Below, one piece after another: positions 34,531 through 46,258 of a stretch of DNA of 64,000 bases; the first letter of the stretch is position 1, and each line of letters opens with the position of its first letter. This DNA comes from Lunularia cruciata (Eukaryota > Streptophyta > Marchantiopsida > Lunulariales > Lunulariaceae). The notes under the pieces are model-generated. The model worked only from the letters and a program-made list of their open reading frames with translations, did no database searches and had not been told where the DNA came from. The stretch spans positions 32,504,608-32,568,607 of the forward strand of contig OX419762.1 in assembly GCA_948567375.1 (NCBI GenBank). The letters are read 5' to 3'. The translations under genes and the position numbers were made by a program.

Positions 34531-35239
34531 TGGATTGTGAGCCTTGGCTTGGCAGAGCAACATAGGATGCACTTGATAGGCATAAAAACTTGGACACTTA
34601 TGAGCTTTGTGCCTACCAAGATGATTCAGGCATATGTTGGGGATGATGGACCAAGTGGACATGGTATTCTTGGGACATAGCCAGTGACTACTAGGGAGAG
34701 TAGTCAACTTGGAGTCCATCTAGGTGAGCGTGGGCTACTTGGATTGCACTCTTGGTCTACTTGGGATGCAGCTAGAAGATGTATGGAGCTTGCAACTAGA
34801 TTCGAAGGAGTCTTTCACATTGAGATTTGGACCTCTAGTGGTTGGGGGCATGACACTTCTGCTCTTGAGGGCCTAGTGTAGTAGACAGTCAGTACATCTT
34901 CCACTCCTACAACAGTTACAAAGGATGCTTGTTAGCCAGATCTTGAACCCAAGCTGACAAGAGAGGAAAGATGAAGAGTTTGGAGGTTCTTGAGGTGCTA
35001 CATGAGTTGTTTTGCCTTCATTATGAAGGATTTTGGTGCTTTGAAGGGACCTGGTATTTGGATTGAGCTTACTAGTGGTACACCAGTTTTTTGACATCCC
35101 TACAAATACAATGACATGGAGCAAGCATTGATTTAGAGCCGGAGTAGTGGCCTTGTTGAGGCTAGTTTGGTCTCCTCCTCACATGGAGAGTATGCATTAG
35201 CTATAGTGATTCCAGCCAATAAGGATATGCATGGCAACT

Positions 35240-35760
35240 ACATAGATAGGTAGATGTGTGGAGATTACCATTCTATCAACCAACAGACTAGGGTTGATCA
35301 GTATACCATGCCTACACTAGAGGAGATCTTTGATGCAATTGGGCATGCAAAGGTCTTTAGTACTTTGGATCTTTGAGCAAGATATCATCAATTGCTCATC
35401 AGGGAGGAGGATAAGTCCAAGAGATAATTTTGGGCTATTGATTCTCATGGCAAGGATATGCTATAACAAGGAAGGTTCTTACCATTTGGGTTAAAGAACA
35501 CTCCTACAAAGTTCCAAAGGGTCATGGAAAAGATCCTAACTAGATTAGATTTTGCATGGTGCTATATTGATGACATTTTGATCTATAACACTAATGTGGA
35601 GGAGCATGAGAAACATTTGTTGGAGGTGTTTGAGAGGTTGAGATCTCATGGACTCAAATTACATCCTAGGAAGTGTAGGTTCTTCCATGAGCAGGTTAAG
35701 TATTTGGGTCACACTATCTACCTAGGAGGACTTGGTTTTTAATAAACCAAGGTGGAGGGT
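35240..35760 (+). pseudogene. Reverse transcriptase, family B plus copy
   Basis: Fragments in order are YHSINQQTR, YTMPTLEEIFDAIG, FSTLDL, LPFGLKNTPTKFQRVM, the catalytic box CYIDDILIYN (Y codon 35,563-35,565, YIDD intact), and HGLKLHPRKCRFF ... YLGHTIYLGGLGF. 35,524-35,742 is open. Stops lie at Arg/Gln codons upstream. Confidence 0.78.
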
Positions 35761-36360
35761 ATTATGCATATTCCTTGGCCTACGAATGTGAGCAAAGTGC
35801 AAGCATTCCTTGGGTTGGTGAACTTCTATTGCCATTATGTTAGAGGATTTAGTGCCATTGCCAAGGCCTTGACAAAGCTGACCAAGCTTACACAAGAGTG
35901 GTGTTGGGGAGATGAGTAGGAGAGAAATTTTGTAGAGCTCTAGGAGAGTTTGACATTTGCTCCTATTTTGAGGAGACTGATCAGAGGATGACCATTTCAA
36001 GTTCATACTGATTGGAGTATGTTGAGGCTTGGAGTAGTGCTCATCCATCATGATGATGAGGGGAAGGAGTTTGTGGTGACCTATGCTAGTTGCTCAAACA
36101 ATTCAGCAGAGGCAAAGTATAGTTCATATGAGAGAGAGTGCTTGGCATCAATATGGACAATAGCACATTTCTGATATTACTTGTTTGATAAGCCTTTTAC
36201 TCTCAACACTGATTATTAGCCACTGAAGTAGTTGATGGAGTCCAAAAAACTCTTAGGAAAGCTTGCATGATAGGCTCTAATTTTACAAGAGTATGATTTC
36301 ACAATCATTCACAGACCTAGAGTGGTGAATTGTGATGTAGAGGGGTTGAGTAGAAACCCA
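35760..36360 (+). pseudogene. RNase H and connection, family B plus copy
   Basis: VQAFLGLVNFYCHYVRGFSAI, then WCWGDE, ILRRLIRG, FQVHTDWSMLRLG (RNase H start), YASCSNNSAEAKYSSYERECLA and FTLNTDY. The connection segment that is duplicated in the minus copy is single here. Many stops. Confidence 0.65.
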
Positions 36361-36699
36361 TGTCCCAACCAATAGGATCAAACTAGAGCATGTTTGCATG
36401 GCAAGACAGATGAGGAGATGGTGCCAAGTTGGCATGCATATGCTTTTCTTTGTATATTTTTTGAGGCTTTGGTGGTATCTCTCTCAACACATATAGGAGG
36501 AGTTATTGAGGTCATAGATCCAAAGAGTGGAGATAGTGATACAGTTTAGCGAGACATTCATGATGATGTCTTAATGATGGACTATCTTTCCACTGGTGTT
36601 GTGGGTGGCACAATTAGGGCCAACAAGAGAGACCATGTTCTTCAATGAGCCAAATGGTTCAGATTGGAGGGAAGACACATTTTGTGTGTATGAGTGGAT

Positions 36700-37560
36700 G
36701 GTAGAGTGAGAGTAGTACCACTTCCATCTCAAAGACCACAATTGGTCCATCATGCTCATGAGGAGCTAGAACATTTTGGAGTAAAGCATACATAGAGCTT
36801 ACTCCAAAGTTATTATTGGTGGCATGGTATGCAGACCAATATACAACAATTTGTTGCTAGATGTGTGGTTTGTGACCAAGTTAGAGCATCATTTAATGCT
36901 CTTATGCCACCATTACACCCATTACCTATCATGGGATTGGGTTATTACTATAGGTTGGCCTTTTTTGGACCTTTACTATTGATTGTGAGACATCATTGGA
37001 GCACTTATCCAATGATGGAGCACTTCTCCAAGTGGATTGAGTTGGTGGTACTTCTTGACAAGTCTAATGAAGGGACGGCTTACTCTTTCTTGTATTGGGT
37101 TCTAAGTTATTTTGGTGCACTAATTGAGGTTTTGACTAATCAGGGTACAAATTTCTTGGAAGAGTTTCAAGTCTTGTGTGACAAGGCTTTGATTGATCAT
37201 TGTACTACCTCCCAAGATCACCTTGAGGCAAATGGCTTAACAGAGAGAGTGGTTCAAATAATGAAGAGAGGATTGTAGAATTATGGTTTATAGAGAGACC
37301 ACTTGGGAGATTGGGATCTGCACTTACCTTGGTTGGCCATGGGCTATAGGTTCAGTTGGTAAGCCTCCCTAGCATCTTTTTCTCTTTACTTTTTATTCTA
37401 TGGACGAGATCCAAATTTACTTGCATCCATTTGTCAAGATGCTACTGTAGCTTTGGACTTGGATGATCCCGATGTATCGATGAGCACATGTTCTAAACGG
37501 GGCAGAGATCATTTAGAGAGTGATGCCAATGACCTCTTAGAACTTGGCAATTGCTCAGCA
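36700..37560 (+). pseudogene. Integrase, family B plus copy
   Basis: The zinc-binding part has HHAHEELEHFGVKHT and QQFVARCVVCDQVRASFN (H-H-C-C pattern complete at about 36,747-36,888). The core at 36,829-37,278 has MEHFSKWIELVVL, a VLT stretch with Asn where the second catalytic Asp is expected (EVLTNQG), and ANGLTERVVQ carrying the Glu. The first Asp position reads AFFGP, so it too is altered. The downstream region to 37,560 has LASICQDATVALDLDDPDV. Confidence 0.7.
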
Positions 37561-37713
37561 TAAGGATACCTTACACTATGCTACCATGTGAGGAGGAGGT
37601 TATAGACCCTCAATCCGTTGACTTCATCTAGATGACTATGTATATCTACAATAGATAGCACCAATGACACTTGATGTTTCTACAAGCCGCACTATCTTGA
37701 GAGTGCGTGAGGT

Positions 37714-37985
37714 TTGCTAGTTAGAGTTCTTGTGTTGGAAGGATGTGATGGTGTTGTTTGGAAGGATCATGTGCACAATTGTGTGCCATGCCACCTCCCA
37801 AAAATTGATGGTACTATGGACCCAAACTTGGCAATTGTACGAGCAGGCTTGAGGTGTATGTTATGTGGCTCTTTTAGTGGAGTTGGTACTATGCTAGTGT
37901 GTGATAACTGTTCAAGAGGATAGATATGTCATGTATGACTCCTCCCCTCATGGTGGTTCCTCAAGGACAATGGTTAAGTCCTAGA
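37714..37985 (+). pseudogene. PHD finger, family B plus copy
   Basis: 37,714-37,923 reads GCDGVVWKDHVHNCVPCHLPK, LRCMLCG and TMLVCDNCSRG, with CxxC and CDxC pairs intact. A stop and a one-base shift destroy the W-H position. TPPLMVVPQG-W and a final PRC lie in the next frame (about 37,938-37,983). Together with the minus copy this supports an ancestral Cys4-His-Cys3 PHD finger as the last domain of the polyprotein. A TAZ-, RING- or ZZ-type finger is less likely because the GxW and PPL signature fits PHD. Confidence 0.65.
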
Positions 37986-38164
37986 TGTACTTGACCTATA
38001 GCTAGTTCATCATTTATATGGTATACATTACAGACATGCAACTAACAATGGGGCTCGATAGCACCCGACCTTTTGATCTTTTGCCCACCATAGGATATAC
38101 CATATACTTGGAGTCGATGGCTATCTGGAGTTAGAGGGACCTAACCACCAGCTAGGGGGGCAAT

Positions 38165-38703
38165 TGTGGCACTTTAGAGTCCATGTATGACTTATGTATG
38201 AGTTGTGCTTCTAGAGTGTGTGAAGTTGACAAAGATGTATGTTGTGTAGCAATGTATATATGCATGCCAATTATCATGCTATTTGTAGCATCGTACCTAA
38301 ATTGCTCAGATTCTAGAGTAGTAGTGTGGATAGTCAAGAGTATTTAGTAGTTACTCATAGACTACTTGTTGACAAACAGATTTTGTATTTGGGGTATTAA
38401 CTATATGGTAGAGCCCCCCATCACTTGCACCATTTGGACTATCAAAGGGACCATTAGGGTTTGAGACCTAGCTTGAGTCCATGGGGTATAATTTTGAAGT
38501 GCATCTCCAAAGAACTCATTTCTCTAATGTTGAGCCTTTGAGTTCTTGGTTATGGTGGATAGAGGCCAATGAGTGTCACTTGGATTCTCTTAGCTAGAGT
38601 GGGTATGGTTTGATTGTTATCAATGCCAATTTTTGGCAGATTATTGAGTGATAGATCAAATACTGATATGATTGAGTGTGATTTGAGTTATATAAAAAAT
38701 TGA
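38165..38703 (+). repeat. 3' LTR of family B plus copy
   Basis: Starts TGTGGCACTTTAGAGTCC after a purine-rich tract with a G-run (GCTAGGGGGGCAAT, 38,151-38,164). Ends near GATTA at 38,703. It matches 6,345-6,491/10,283-10,632 and, inverted, 22,537-22,986. A partial second LTR-B start (TGTGGCACTTTAGAGCCC) follows at 38,705-38,812. Confidence 0.7.
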
Positions 38704-38812
38704 TTATTGTGGCACTTTAGAGCCCATGTATGACTTATGCATGAGTTGTGCTTCTAGAGTGTATGATATTGACAGCAATGTATGTTGTGTAGCAATGTAT
38801 ATACGCAAGACA

Positions 38813-40196
38813 AAGAGAAGGAGACCTAAAACAAATCACTACAATAAAGCCACAAAAATAAGAAGGCTGAACCTAAAGCCAACACCGGTAAAAGTGAAGG
38901 AACTATCTTTGGAGGATAAATTGGAAGGTGAAATTGAGTCAAACTGTGAAGACTTGGGAGTAGAAGAAGAGTTCATGCTATAGAGAGGAGAGTCTAGTAG
39001 AATGTTTGAAGGAGAGCCCAAAGGTCAGCAATTGTGAGAAGAGATTGTTGGAGAAGAAGAGCCAGAGTTTCACGAGGTGATTGACGGCATGGAGAGGGGA
39101 GAGGAGTTGTGTTTGGAGTTGCCTACAGTCAAGTTGGAAGACAAATGAGCAGGAGAGGTTGCCTTGGTATTTCCAAGGGCTGCAAGATCAAAGAGAAGTG
39201 CTCAAGCAATTGCAAGTCCAAGCAAAGTCAAAGTAGGAGGAGAGAGCTCAGATGGCCAGACATTGAAGGTACAAAGATCACATCTTTAGGGTAAAACACC
39301 AGCCAAAGACGCACCTACCCAAGATGAAGACAAGGAAGATGATAAAAGAAGACATGTCAAAGTCTAGTATCTATCAAAGATCATGTTTCCTTTGTTGGTG
39401 CAATTACAATAGAAGAAATCAGAGTTGAAGAAGAATCATCTGAGAGTGAAGGATGAGTTGGAAGTAGTCAAGCATTGGAGTGAAGAGACATTTGAGTTGA
39501 GAAATAAGCTAACCTGAGGAGAGAAGGAAGCCAAAGAATGTTGGGTAGAATCAATTCTTTGGAAGAAAAGCCTTGATACCTTGAAGGAGAGCTTTGTGAA
39601 GCGCAGTGACAAGTTGAGGAAGTTAAAGCCATTGGTCAAGAAGATGAAACATGAAGTTTTTGATGCAAAAGTAGAATTTGTACACTCAAAGGCGATTGCA
39701 ATAGTGATGGAGCAAGAGCAGTAGAGAAAGATCAAGCTTCACAATGAGAGTTGGCAGATAGACATCGGAAGGAAGATTGATTGCAGGGTTGCTTAGAAGT
39801 GTAGAAGGTCAATTGATCGAGTATGTGGAAGAGAAGAAAGCACTAAAAACCAAATTTGAGGATGAGTTGACCCGGAAAAAATTGGAGGTAAAGCAAAGTA
39901 AGGAGAAGGTAGTTCTGGGTGTGGAGTTGAAAGCAATGATGAGTACTGATGCCAAGGTAAAGTTAGAAGAGGTGAGGCTGCACAAATTGAAATTGTTGGT
40001 GTAGGAGATGAGAAGAAGGAAAGTGAAAGATATAGAGTTGAACAATCTTCTAATTTGTATGAGGGATCAAGTAGATAGGAAGATGTTAGAAGTAGGAGGA
40101 AATGTTTGTTTCAGGTTGGAATTTGTTAGATCAGACTTAGATAGACTTCATAATGAGATGAAGATGGACACAAAGTCCAAAGTAGTAGACATATGA
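38813..40196 (+). pseudogene. ORF C fragments in LTR-A of A0
   Basis: Pieces of ORF C in order are the charged middle (KVKELSLEDKLEGEIES at about 38,900), coiled-coil parts at 39,400-39,720 (WSEETFELRNKL, ESFVKRSDKLRKLK) and the conserved C-terminal coil at 39,777-40,196 (VEEKKALKTKFEDELTR, VKDIELNNLLICMRDQVDRKML). The N-terminal globular part is missing. Many stops. The non-coding LTR end follows, to 41,281. Confidence 0.6.
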
Positions 40197-40429
40197 GTGC
40201 AAGTGTCTTTGGGAGAGTTGCTAGAGCTATAAGGAGAGAGTAGGTTAGAAAATGAGAACACAAATTGGTTATCTATCATTCCTATTTTAGTTCAGACTTA
40301 AGAGCTAGTAGAAATAGTTGATGAAGAAGTAGTGTTAGATTGGCCCCAAGAAGGAAAAATTATTGAAGGAACATATGGTTTGGAAGACAAAGTTGAGGTT
40401 GACATTGGATTGGAGTAGTAAAAATTTTG

Positions 40430-41281
40430 AGATATGAAGAAGTGGTTAGTCATTTCAGATCTATAGGTTGGTAAAATTATTAGGAAATGCTATATTAGTT
40501 AGTAATTATCAATTGTGAAGCCTATTTAAAGGAGACATTTGCAATGTGTTGTTATTTAGTAATGTTATTCTGAAGTTGAGTAAAGCAAAGTTTTGTAACT
40601 CAATGCTCATTGTTTCAGCTTAATTTTGAGTATCAATCTTATGCATGTGTTTGTGAGTGTTTGGAGAGTTTTGAAGTGCAAGTCAATGAGCTTGTTGGAT
40701 GTTGGATTCCCTAGTTTTGAATTCATTCTATGTGTTTGATACTAATGCATACCAATCAAAGCAATGCCTTGATAGATCTACAAGGAACTATAGTGTTGGT
40801 AGTATTCTGCATTTGTGATCATAGTATAGGATTGATGCAAAGCAACTTTGATCAAGGAAGTTGTGCCTTAAGTGGAAGGGTGGAACACAATACTGAGGTG
40901 AAGTCGTTTCATAGCAAAGTAGCATTCTTTGGGAGAAATTGAATCATCGCAATTGAAGTTTGTTTGGAAAGATTTGAAGTATTGTGATTAGGAGTATGAT
41001 TTTATTATGATGAGATTGTAATCAGTGCTTGTTAGTCTCTTCTTGGTGTGGTTTCTACTTGAGAGAATAAAGACACAACCAAGAAGAACTAATCATTACT
41101 ATTTGACTTTGTATTTGACCATTTTTGACTTGTTTCTCTATGGGAACAATCTTTAAGCTAGAAGCTCGCTTCATGTATAGTCTCTGAGGGGGGATTTTCT
41201 ACTTCCCTGCTGATTGTCCAGAGGATCTCACTAACTTTACTCACTAATTATTGCAAAAGTAATACTTGTTGGGTTGTCACA
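40430..41281 (+). repeat. 3' part of LTR-A of A0, with an 80-base filler
   Basis: The non-coding end of LTR-A, with a TATA-like CTATTTAAAGG at about 40,520 and the terminal GGGTTGTCACA. Compared with other copies, about 80 extra bases lie at roughly 41,153-41,233 between the GGGAACAA and ACTTTACT blocks that adjoin elsewhere. The filler includes a run of six G. Its source is not recognised. Confidence 0.6.
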
Positions 41282-41288
41282 TGATTTT

Positions 41289-41306
41289 TGGTGCTATTGC
41301 TGGGGA
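41289..41306 (+). promoter_or_regulatory. Primer-binding site of A0, Asp tRNA type
   Basis: TGGTGCTATTGCTGGGGA, seven bases after the LTR end. Compared with TGGCGCCGTTGCCGGGGA, the complement of plant tRNA-Asp as I remember it and the primer site of Athila-type elements, there are four changes, all C->T or G->A. Confidence 0.7.
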
Positions 41307-41949
41307 TGAAAATCTTGGGAGTGGACAAATATGAAGCTAAATCTTGCACTAAGTGTCTAACAAATATGAATTTTTGCATCAAGAGAAAAACAAGAAGAGA
41401 GAGTTTGTTAATGAACTTTGCATCATGAAGAAGAAGAACACCATAAGAGCCAATTCACCTTTGACAAAGCCAAGAAGGAGGCATTGGATTTGCAACTTCT
41501 TCACAAAGTTCAAGAAGCCTTGAAGGACCTCAAACAAAAGAAAAAAGAGATTGAGTGGTGAGACTACTTTGCATCTCCAAATCCCAAGAAGAAGAAAGAT
41601 GCAAGCGAACAAACATATTTGTTGTGACTCGGTACACCGACTTCCTCTAGAGCTGTCAAGGGAGCCGGTTTCATAAAAGAATTCATTCGTGAAAAGATAG
41701 CACAAATTTTCATTGAAGAAGAGTGTCACTACCTTCTACATACAGTTCCTTGACTAGTTTGAAGGGATCTGAAGAGCCATCTAAAGATAGTGAACCTCCA
41801 TCTCTAACTCAAGTTGAAGTCAATGTACCCATCGAAGAACAACATATCAACAAAGACCCAAATTTGAACTTGGTGAACCCTTAGGCTGAATTCAATGCAC
41901 AACCACCAGCTAGTACCTTGGGTCCATCAAGCCTTGCATTACAGTGTAG

Positions 41950-43066
41950 CCTACTCCATAGAGTTATGAAATGACGTTGTTACTCATCACTTGACACGCC
42001 TATCAAACTTATAGAGGATAGAACAAGCTAAAGATCTTGATGAATTCATTGAAGAATTCAAAGTCATTTCCTTTGCCAACAAGGAGCATGACTCTGCTGA
42101 TTGGCTGCAATTTTTTGCTATTCTACTCCAAAAGAAAGCTCAGAGTTTGTACACCCATGGAACCCAAAAGGAGTTCAGACCAGCTGATTGGGTGGACTTG
42201 CAAAACAACATCTTGGAACGATTCTGGGAAGTTGATTGTGATACAAGTGTCTTTGTGGCACTCAATGATTTGGACAAAGGAATGAAGAAGAAGTTGAGAG
42301 ACTACTCTAAGCGGTTCATGGCCTTGCTGAACTCAGTACCAAAGCAACCCGGTTTGGTGGGTTACTCCAATGCCCAAGCCATCACTTGGTTCCTTGGTGG
42401 TTAGTCACCGGAAATTTGAATTTTTGCCAAGGAGAGAAATGTCACTCCCCTAGACAAAGTACTCAAACACATCACCCAATATGAGGCAGCTTACTCTCAT
42501 TATTTTGGTAACCAAAGACATTGGTAGAAAAAAGGCAAGAAACTAAGAAGAAGAGCTTCTCATAGCACTTCCCCTTCTTTGGAAGAATCCTCCAATTTTT
42601 TCAATTCTTCTTTGGAATCCAAAGAAGACTCAAAGCCAAGAACAATCCAAAAGCAAGGAGGAAAGAAACCATTGACACCTCCAGCAAAAGTAGTAAGTAA
42701 TACAAACACTAAGCTGGAGACTCTTATTAAAGAATTTGTGGATTTCAAGATCCAAATGATTGGGGTGAAGGACTGAAGGAAGCCTCCTTCATTTGGCAGA
42801 TCAAATGTGTGTGGCAAGTCAGGCCATCCTAACATGGAGTGCTTAACCTGCAATGCATTTCTAGTGCAGTAGATTGATTGGGTCTTGGGTTGGGATGAAA
42901 GTGAGGAAGAAGAGGCAGTGTATCAAACACAAGAGGTCCAGCCTTAGGCTAGCACATCATACCAAGATCTGAGGTATGGACCCAAGAAGTATAACACTAA
43001 TACTCCTCAATGTAGACCACCAATGGGCGGCCAGAACAGGCCTCAAAATGTTGCACTAGGGGCATG
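41950..43066 (+). pseudogene. Gag, element A0
   Basis: In shifting frames: FIEEF-type start at about 42,040, then TQKEFRPADWVDLQNNILERFWEV and DTSVFVALNDLDKGMKKKLRDYSKRFMALLNSVPKQP (42,147-42,404). A Ser/Lys-rich linker follows (42,579-42,776), then a partial zinc knuckle CGKSGHPNMECLTC at about 42,807-42,850. The frame is cut at 43,066 by LTR-A of A1. The A1 gag at 59.6-60.9 kb is the close match. 41,307-41,950 holds a degenerate leader. Confidence 0.65.
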
Positions 43067-43871
43067 TATGGTACCCATATTTTTTGTTTTTTTTTTAGTT
43101 TTAAAGAAGAAGTGTGTTGGAAAACCTAAAGAAGGGCTAATCGGGGAAGAAAGCAAGGGATTATGTGTTTGAGTCAATCCAAAGTTGACCTTGGATCAAA
43201 GACAAAAGGACTTGGGTTGGGCAGAAAGACGTACAAAGATGATGACAGTGGATGTCGTATTTGGGACGGCCCTGATCTGAAGAAATTGTAGCAACCTTCC
43301 TTGGGGTCCACCAATCAAGAAAGGGTGCGGGAAGAAAGTGACTACCTTGGGACCAAGATGTTCTTGAAAGTGACAAGAAACAAACTCATAGAATCAATGA
43401 GCGATGCAGAGAAGCGATTGGAAAATGACAAATCAACAAAGGACTATAAAATTGAGATTTCCAAGAGGAAATGTTGCAATGTCTAGACATTATCCTATCA
43501 CTATTTAGAGTCAACCCAAAGGAATGCAAACTACAAGCACCCAAGAAGAGTGGGTTAGAGTCTCTGGTTTGATATTTCACAGACATAAAGTGAGGAAGCA
43601 CACGATGGCCCCAAAGGTAAATAAGCAAAGTGCAATGAGGTCCTATAATGCATCAATTAGATGTAGTGGCAAGGATCAAAGTCTTATCAAGGCTTTGTAT
43701 CACACTCTTGGCGTGGAACTGGAATTTGAGCTTTCCAGGGTTCATGGCAGAGACAACCACTAGCAATTGCAAGGATGGGCCTAACCATGAAGAGGAGAGA
43801 GGAGATCCAGCTCAATGGATGGAGTTGAATTGGAGATTAGTCCTGGGAAGAGAAGCAAGAGTGGTAGGAGG

Positions 43872-44289
43872 TGTAAAAGACCAAAACCAAGGAGAGAAAT
43901 AGGAGAATGGAAACTCACATTGGTACACTTGAATGAGGGAAAACTCCTAGCATGAGCTTTGGCTTTGGTATTTATAGGTAGCATACAAGACCCTTGAGGA
44001 GCTTCTCAAGAAGCTTCTCAAGCCGCTTTCTTAGAGTGCAAGCCAAGTTAACTAGGAAGCTTCTCAAGAAGCTTCCTTCTAGAAGTCGCCTACTTGGCGT
44101 GCAAGCTAAGCTAGTTGGAAGCTTCTAGAAGCTTCATTCTAGAAGCTACTTACTTAAGGTGCAAGCTAAGCTAACCGGGAAGCTTCCCAAGAAGCTTCCT
44201 AGATACTTCCGGAATATTCTAGGCTAATTTGTCTTATGTGCTACTTTGTGAGCCTGACTAACTTTGTCGCTAAACTCCATATTGTTACA
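43872..44289 (-). repeat. 3' LTR of chromovirus 2
   Basis: 418 bp. On the minus strand: TGTAACA start, an array of GAAGCTTC units, TATA box CTATAAATACC (about 43,970-43,980), CA end. It has one AAGAAGCTTCCC unit where the partner LTR has two. Confidence 0.92.
44118..44135. promoter_or_regulatory. Heat-shock-element-like array in LTR
   Basis: GAAGCTTCTAGAAGCTTC: four alternating GAA/TTC modules with two-base gaps, the consensus layout of a heat-shock element. Repeated at 49,339-49,356 in the 5' LTR. More GAAgcTTC pairs occur at about 43,997-44,080 and 44,175-44,200. They lie upstream of the TATA box CTATAAATACC in transcription orientation, the closest pairs within about 30-50 bases. Confidence 0.65.
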
Positions 44290-44823
44290 TATTCCCCCGC
44301 CGCTAGTTGGTGACGTGCTCGTTGCCAGTGAAGCTTCGAATTCCTGGATGGCCGTCTGTGCATTGTGGAGGTGAGAAAGAGGTTCCCAAGTGGCATCATG
44401 AAGGGGATACCCTTTCCAAAGGACCTTGTACTCCGTATGTTGGCAACGGCCTCGTTGAATGTGGCGACGCGCAAGGATACTATCAACATCGTACTCCTCA
44501 TGATCATTGATAGGGATAGGAAGAGGGGGAGGTTGGACTCGAGAGGAAAAGGAAGAGGGGTTAGGAACAAAGGGTTTCAACTTGGAAACATGAAAGACAG
44601 GATGGATACGCATGTGACAAGGCAAGGCAAGACGATAAGCAACAGGAGAGACAATTTGGGTGATGTCAAAGGGTCCTATCCAATCAGGGGCAAGTTTACG
44701 AACTTGGGTATCAAGTTTAGAGAGGGAGGTTACTAGAGGATAGCATGACTTTATCACCGACTTCAAAGGTGAGGTCTCGACGATGGTGGTCCGCATATTG
44801 TTTTTGGTGATTCTGAGCAACAA
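44224..44823 (-). pseudogene. Integrase C-terminus and chromodomain, chromovirus 2
   Basis: The frame contains RKLAPDWIGPFDITQIVSPVAY (GPY/F region), MRIHPVFHVSKLKPF and then EEYDVDSILARR ... EYKVLWKGYPLHDATWEP, a typical chromodomain, followed by LHNAQTAIQEFEASL. The frame is open for 199 codons but separated by a stop and frame change from the integrase core at 44,717. It ends a short distance before the polypurine tract. Confidence 0.88.
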
Positions 44824-46246
44824 GGAGGTGAGACTTGGCTTGTTGGAGAGATTGGGATATAGTGGTCAAGAATGTGGAAGTATGAGGAACCTGAGATGGA
44901 GGGGGAGCAAGAAGAGAATCTGGAACAAGCGGATCTTGGCCAAAATTGAGAAAGAAAGGAGAGAATCCGGTGCTTGCCTGTTTGGAATTGTTGTAGGCAA
45001 ATTCGGCAGCGGCAAGACATTCATCCCAATTGGTATGGTGGACATTGACAAAGGCACGCAACATATCCTCCAATGTATGATTTGCACGTTCAGTTTTTCC
45101 ACCAATTTGAGGATGATAGGCCGTGGACAAAGCAAGCTTGGTGCCGAGTATCTGAAAGAGTGCTTGCCAAATTTTCCCGGTAAAGCGAGGATCACAATCG
45201 GAGATGAGTACACGTGGAATTCCATGATGCTTGAAGACATTGTTGAAGTAGATTTGCGCTAAGGTTGGAGCAACCATGGTATCATAGGTGGGTGCCAAAT
45301 GGATTTGCTTACTAAGCTTATCCACAAACACCACAATGGCGGTGTGTCCTTGTTTTGTCTTTGGCAAGGATGTGATGAGATCCAAGCTCACATGCTCCCA
45401 ACGAGCTGATGGAACGGCAAGCGGTTGAAGGAGTCCACCCGGCTTCTGGTTGCTGGCCTTGTTATGTTGGCAGCTCTCACACGATCGGACAAATTCTAGA
45501 ACATCTCGTGTCATGTTGGGCCACCACCATTGACGTTGGAGGGTACCCAAGGTCTTGTCCACACCCATGTGACCAGCAATGGGTAAATCATGGGCTTCTT
45601 GAAGGTGCACAAGTCGAAGATCACCTTTGGCTGGAACATAGATCCGGTCCGCATGGAATAGAAGGCCTTCCTTGAAGGAGAAGGTGTTGTTCTCCTTGTC
45701 ACCTATTGTTAACCGACCATGTACCATTTGGAAGAAGGGATCTTGTTGTAGAGCTAACCAAAACTCGTTATGAATCTTGGGATCAATTGACATCGTTGTA
45801 ATTGCTACCGCGATGAGAGGAAGAGACTTCAAATCAGGTCGTCGTGATAGAGCATCAAGGATGACATGGAACCGACCCGGTTTGTACTCAAGTTTGATGT
45901 CAAACAATTGGAGTTGCTCTTCCCATCGATGATGTCGACTCTTCATGTGCTCTAGGTGTAAGGTCTGCAACAATGGCTTGTGATCAGTTCGCATGATCCC
46001 TTGTTTCCCCAAGAGATAATGCCTCCATACCTTGGTGGCATATACCATTGCAAGTTGTTCTCGATCTCGAGCAGAGTAATTTCTTTCAGCTGTATTTAGT
46101 CGGCGAGACACAAAGGCAATAGTATGTAGTCCATTTGGAAATTCTTGTTGCAACACAGCTCCAATTGCAAAGTTAGAAGCATCAAAATCAACCACACAAG
46201 GTAGTTGAGGATCATATGGTTGAAGAATGGGTCTTGAAGACACCAC
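44717..46246 (-). pseudogene. RNase H and integrase, chromovirus 2, long open frame
   Basis: 509 codons without a stop. RNase [52 protein letters not shown]. Integrase: zinc-binding H-H-C-C in HLQEAHDLPIAGHMG ... CESCQHNK, then the catalytic residues D in SLDLITSLP, D in LISDCDPRF and E in GGKTERANHT. It ends VGDKVMLSSSNLPL. This is the best-preserved enzyme region in the window. Confidence 0.9.
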
Positions 46247-46258
46247 ATGCTTTAACTT

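Larger units (their letters stand above)
22987..38812 (+). mobile_element. Family B Ty3/gypsy element, plus copy, carrying methyltransferase and PHD finger
   Basis: Plus-strand counterpart of the minus copy, head to head with it. The order is leader (22,987-24,200; 5' LTR missing), gag (24,207-25,359, then 31,974-32,550 after the nested chromovirus), protease, methyltransferase (33,590-34,530), reverse transcriptase, RNase H, integrase, PHD finger (37,714-37,980), polypurine region (about 38,152-38,164) and 3' LTR (38,165-38,703). An LTR-B start fragment follows to 38,812, where a truncated LTR-A begins. Decay is heavier than in the minus copy. Confidence 0.8.
38813..43066 (+). mobile_element. 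Family A element A0: 5'-truncated LTR-A, primer site, gag
   Basis: LTR-A (truncated at 38,813, end at 41,281), Asp-tRNA primer site 41,289-41,306, gag to 43,066. The element is then interrupted inside the second gag zinc knuckle region by LTR-A of element A1, which starts TATGGTACCCATA at 43,067. The target-side bases are GCATG; the matching uninterrupted sequence is at about 60,747 (GCATGTGATAATTG). Confidence 0.75.

Noticed and set aside
44365-45262. Plus-strand frames of 120-160 codons
   Set aside because: They are antisense shadows of the integrase and chromodomain of chromovirus 2 and carry no motif.
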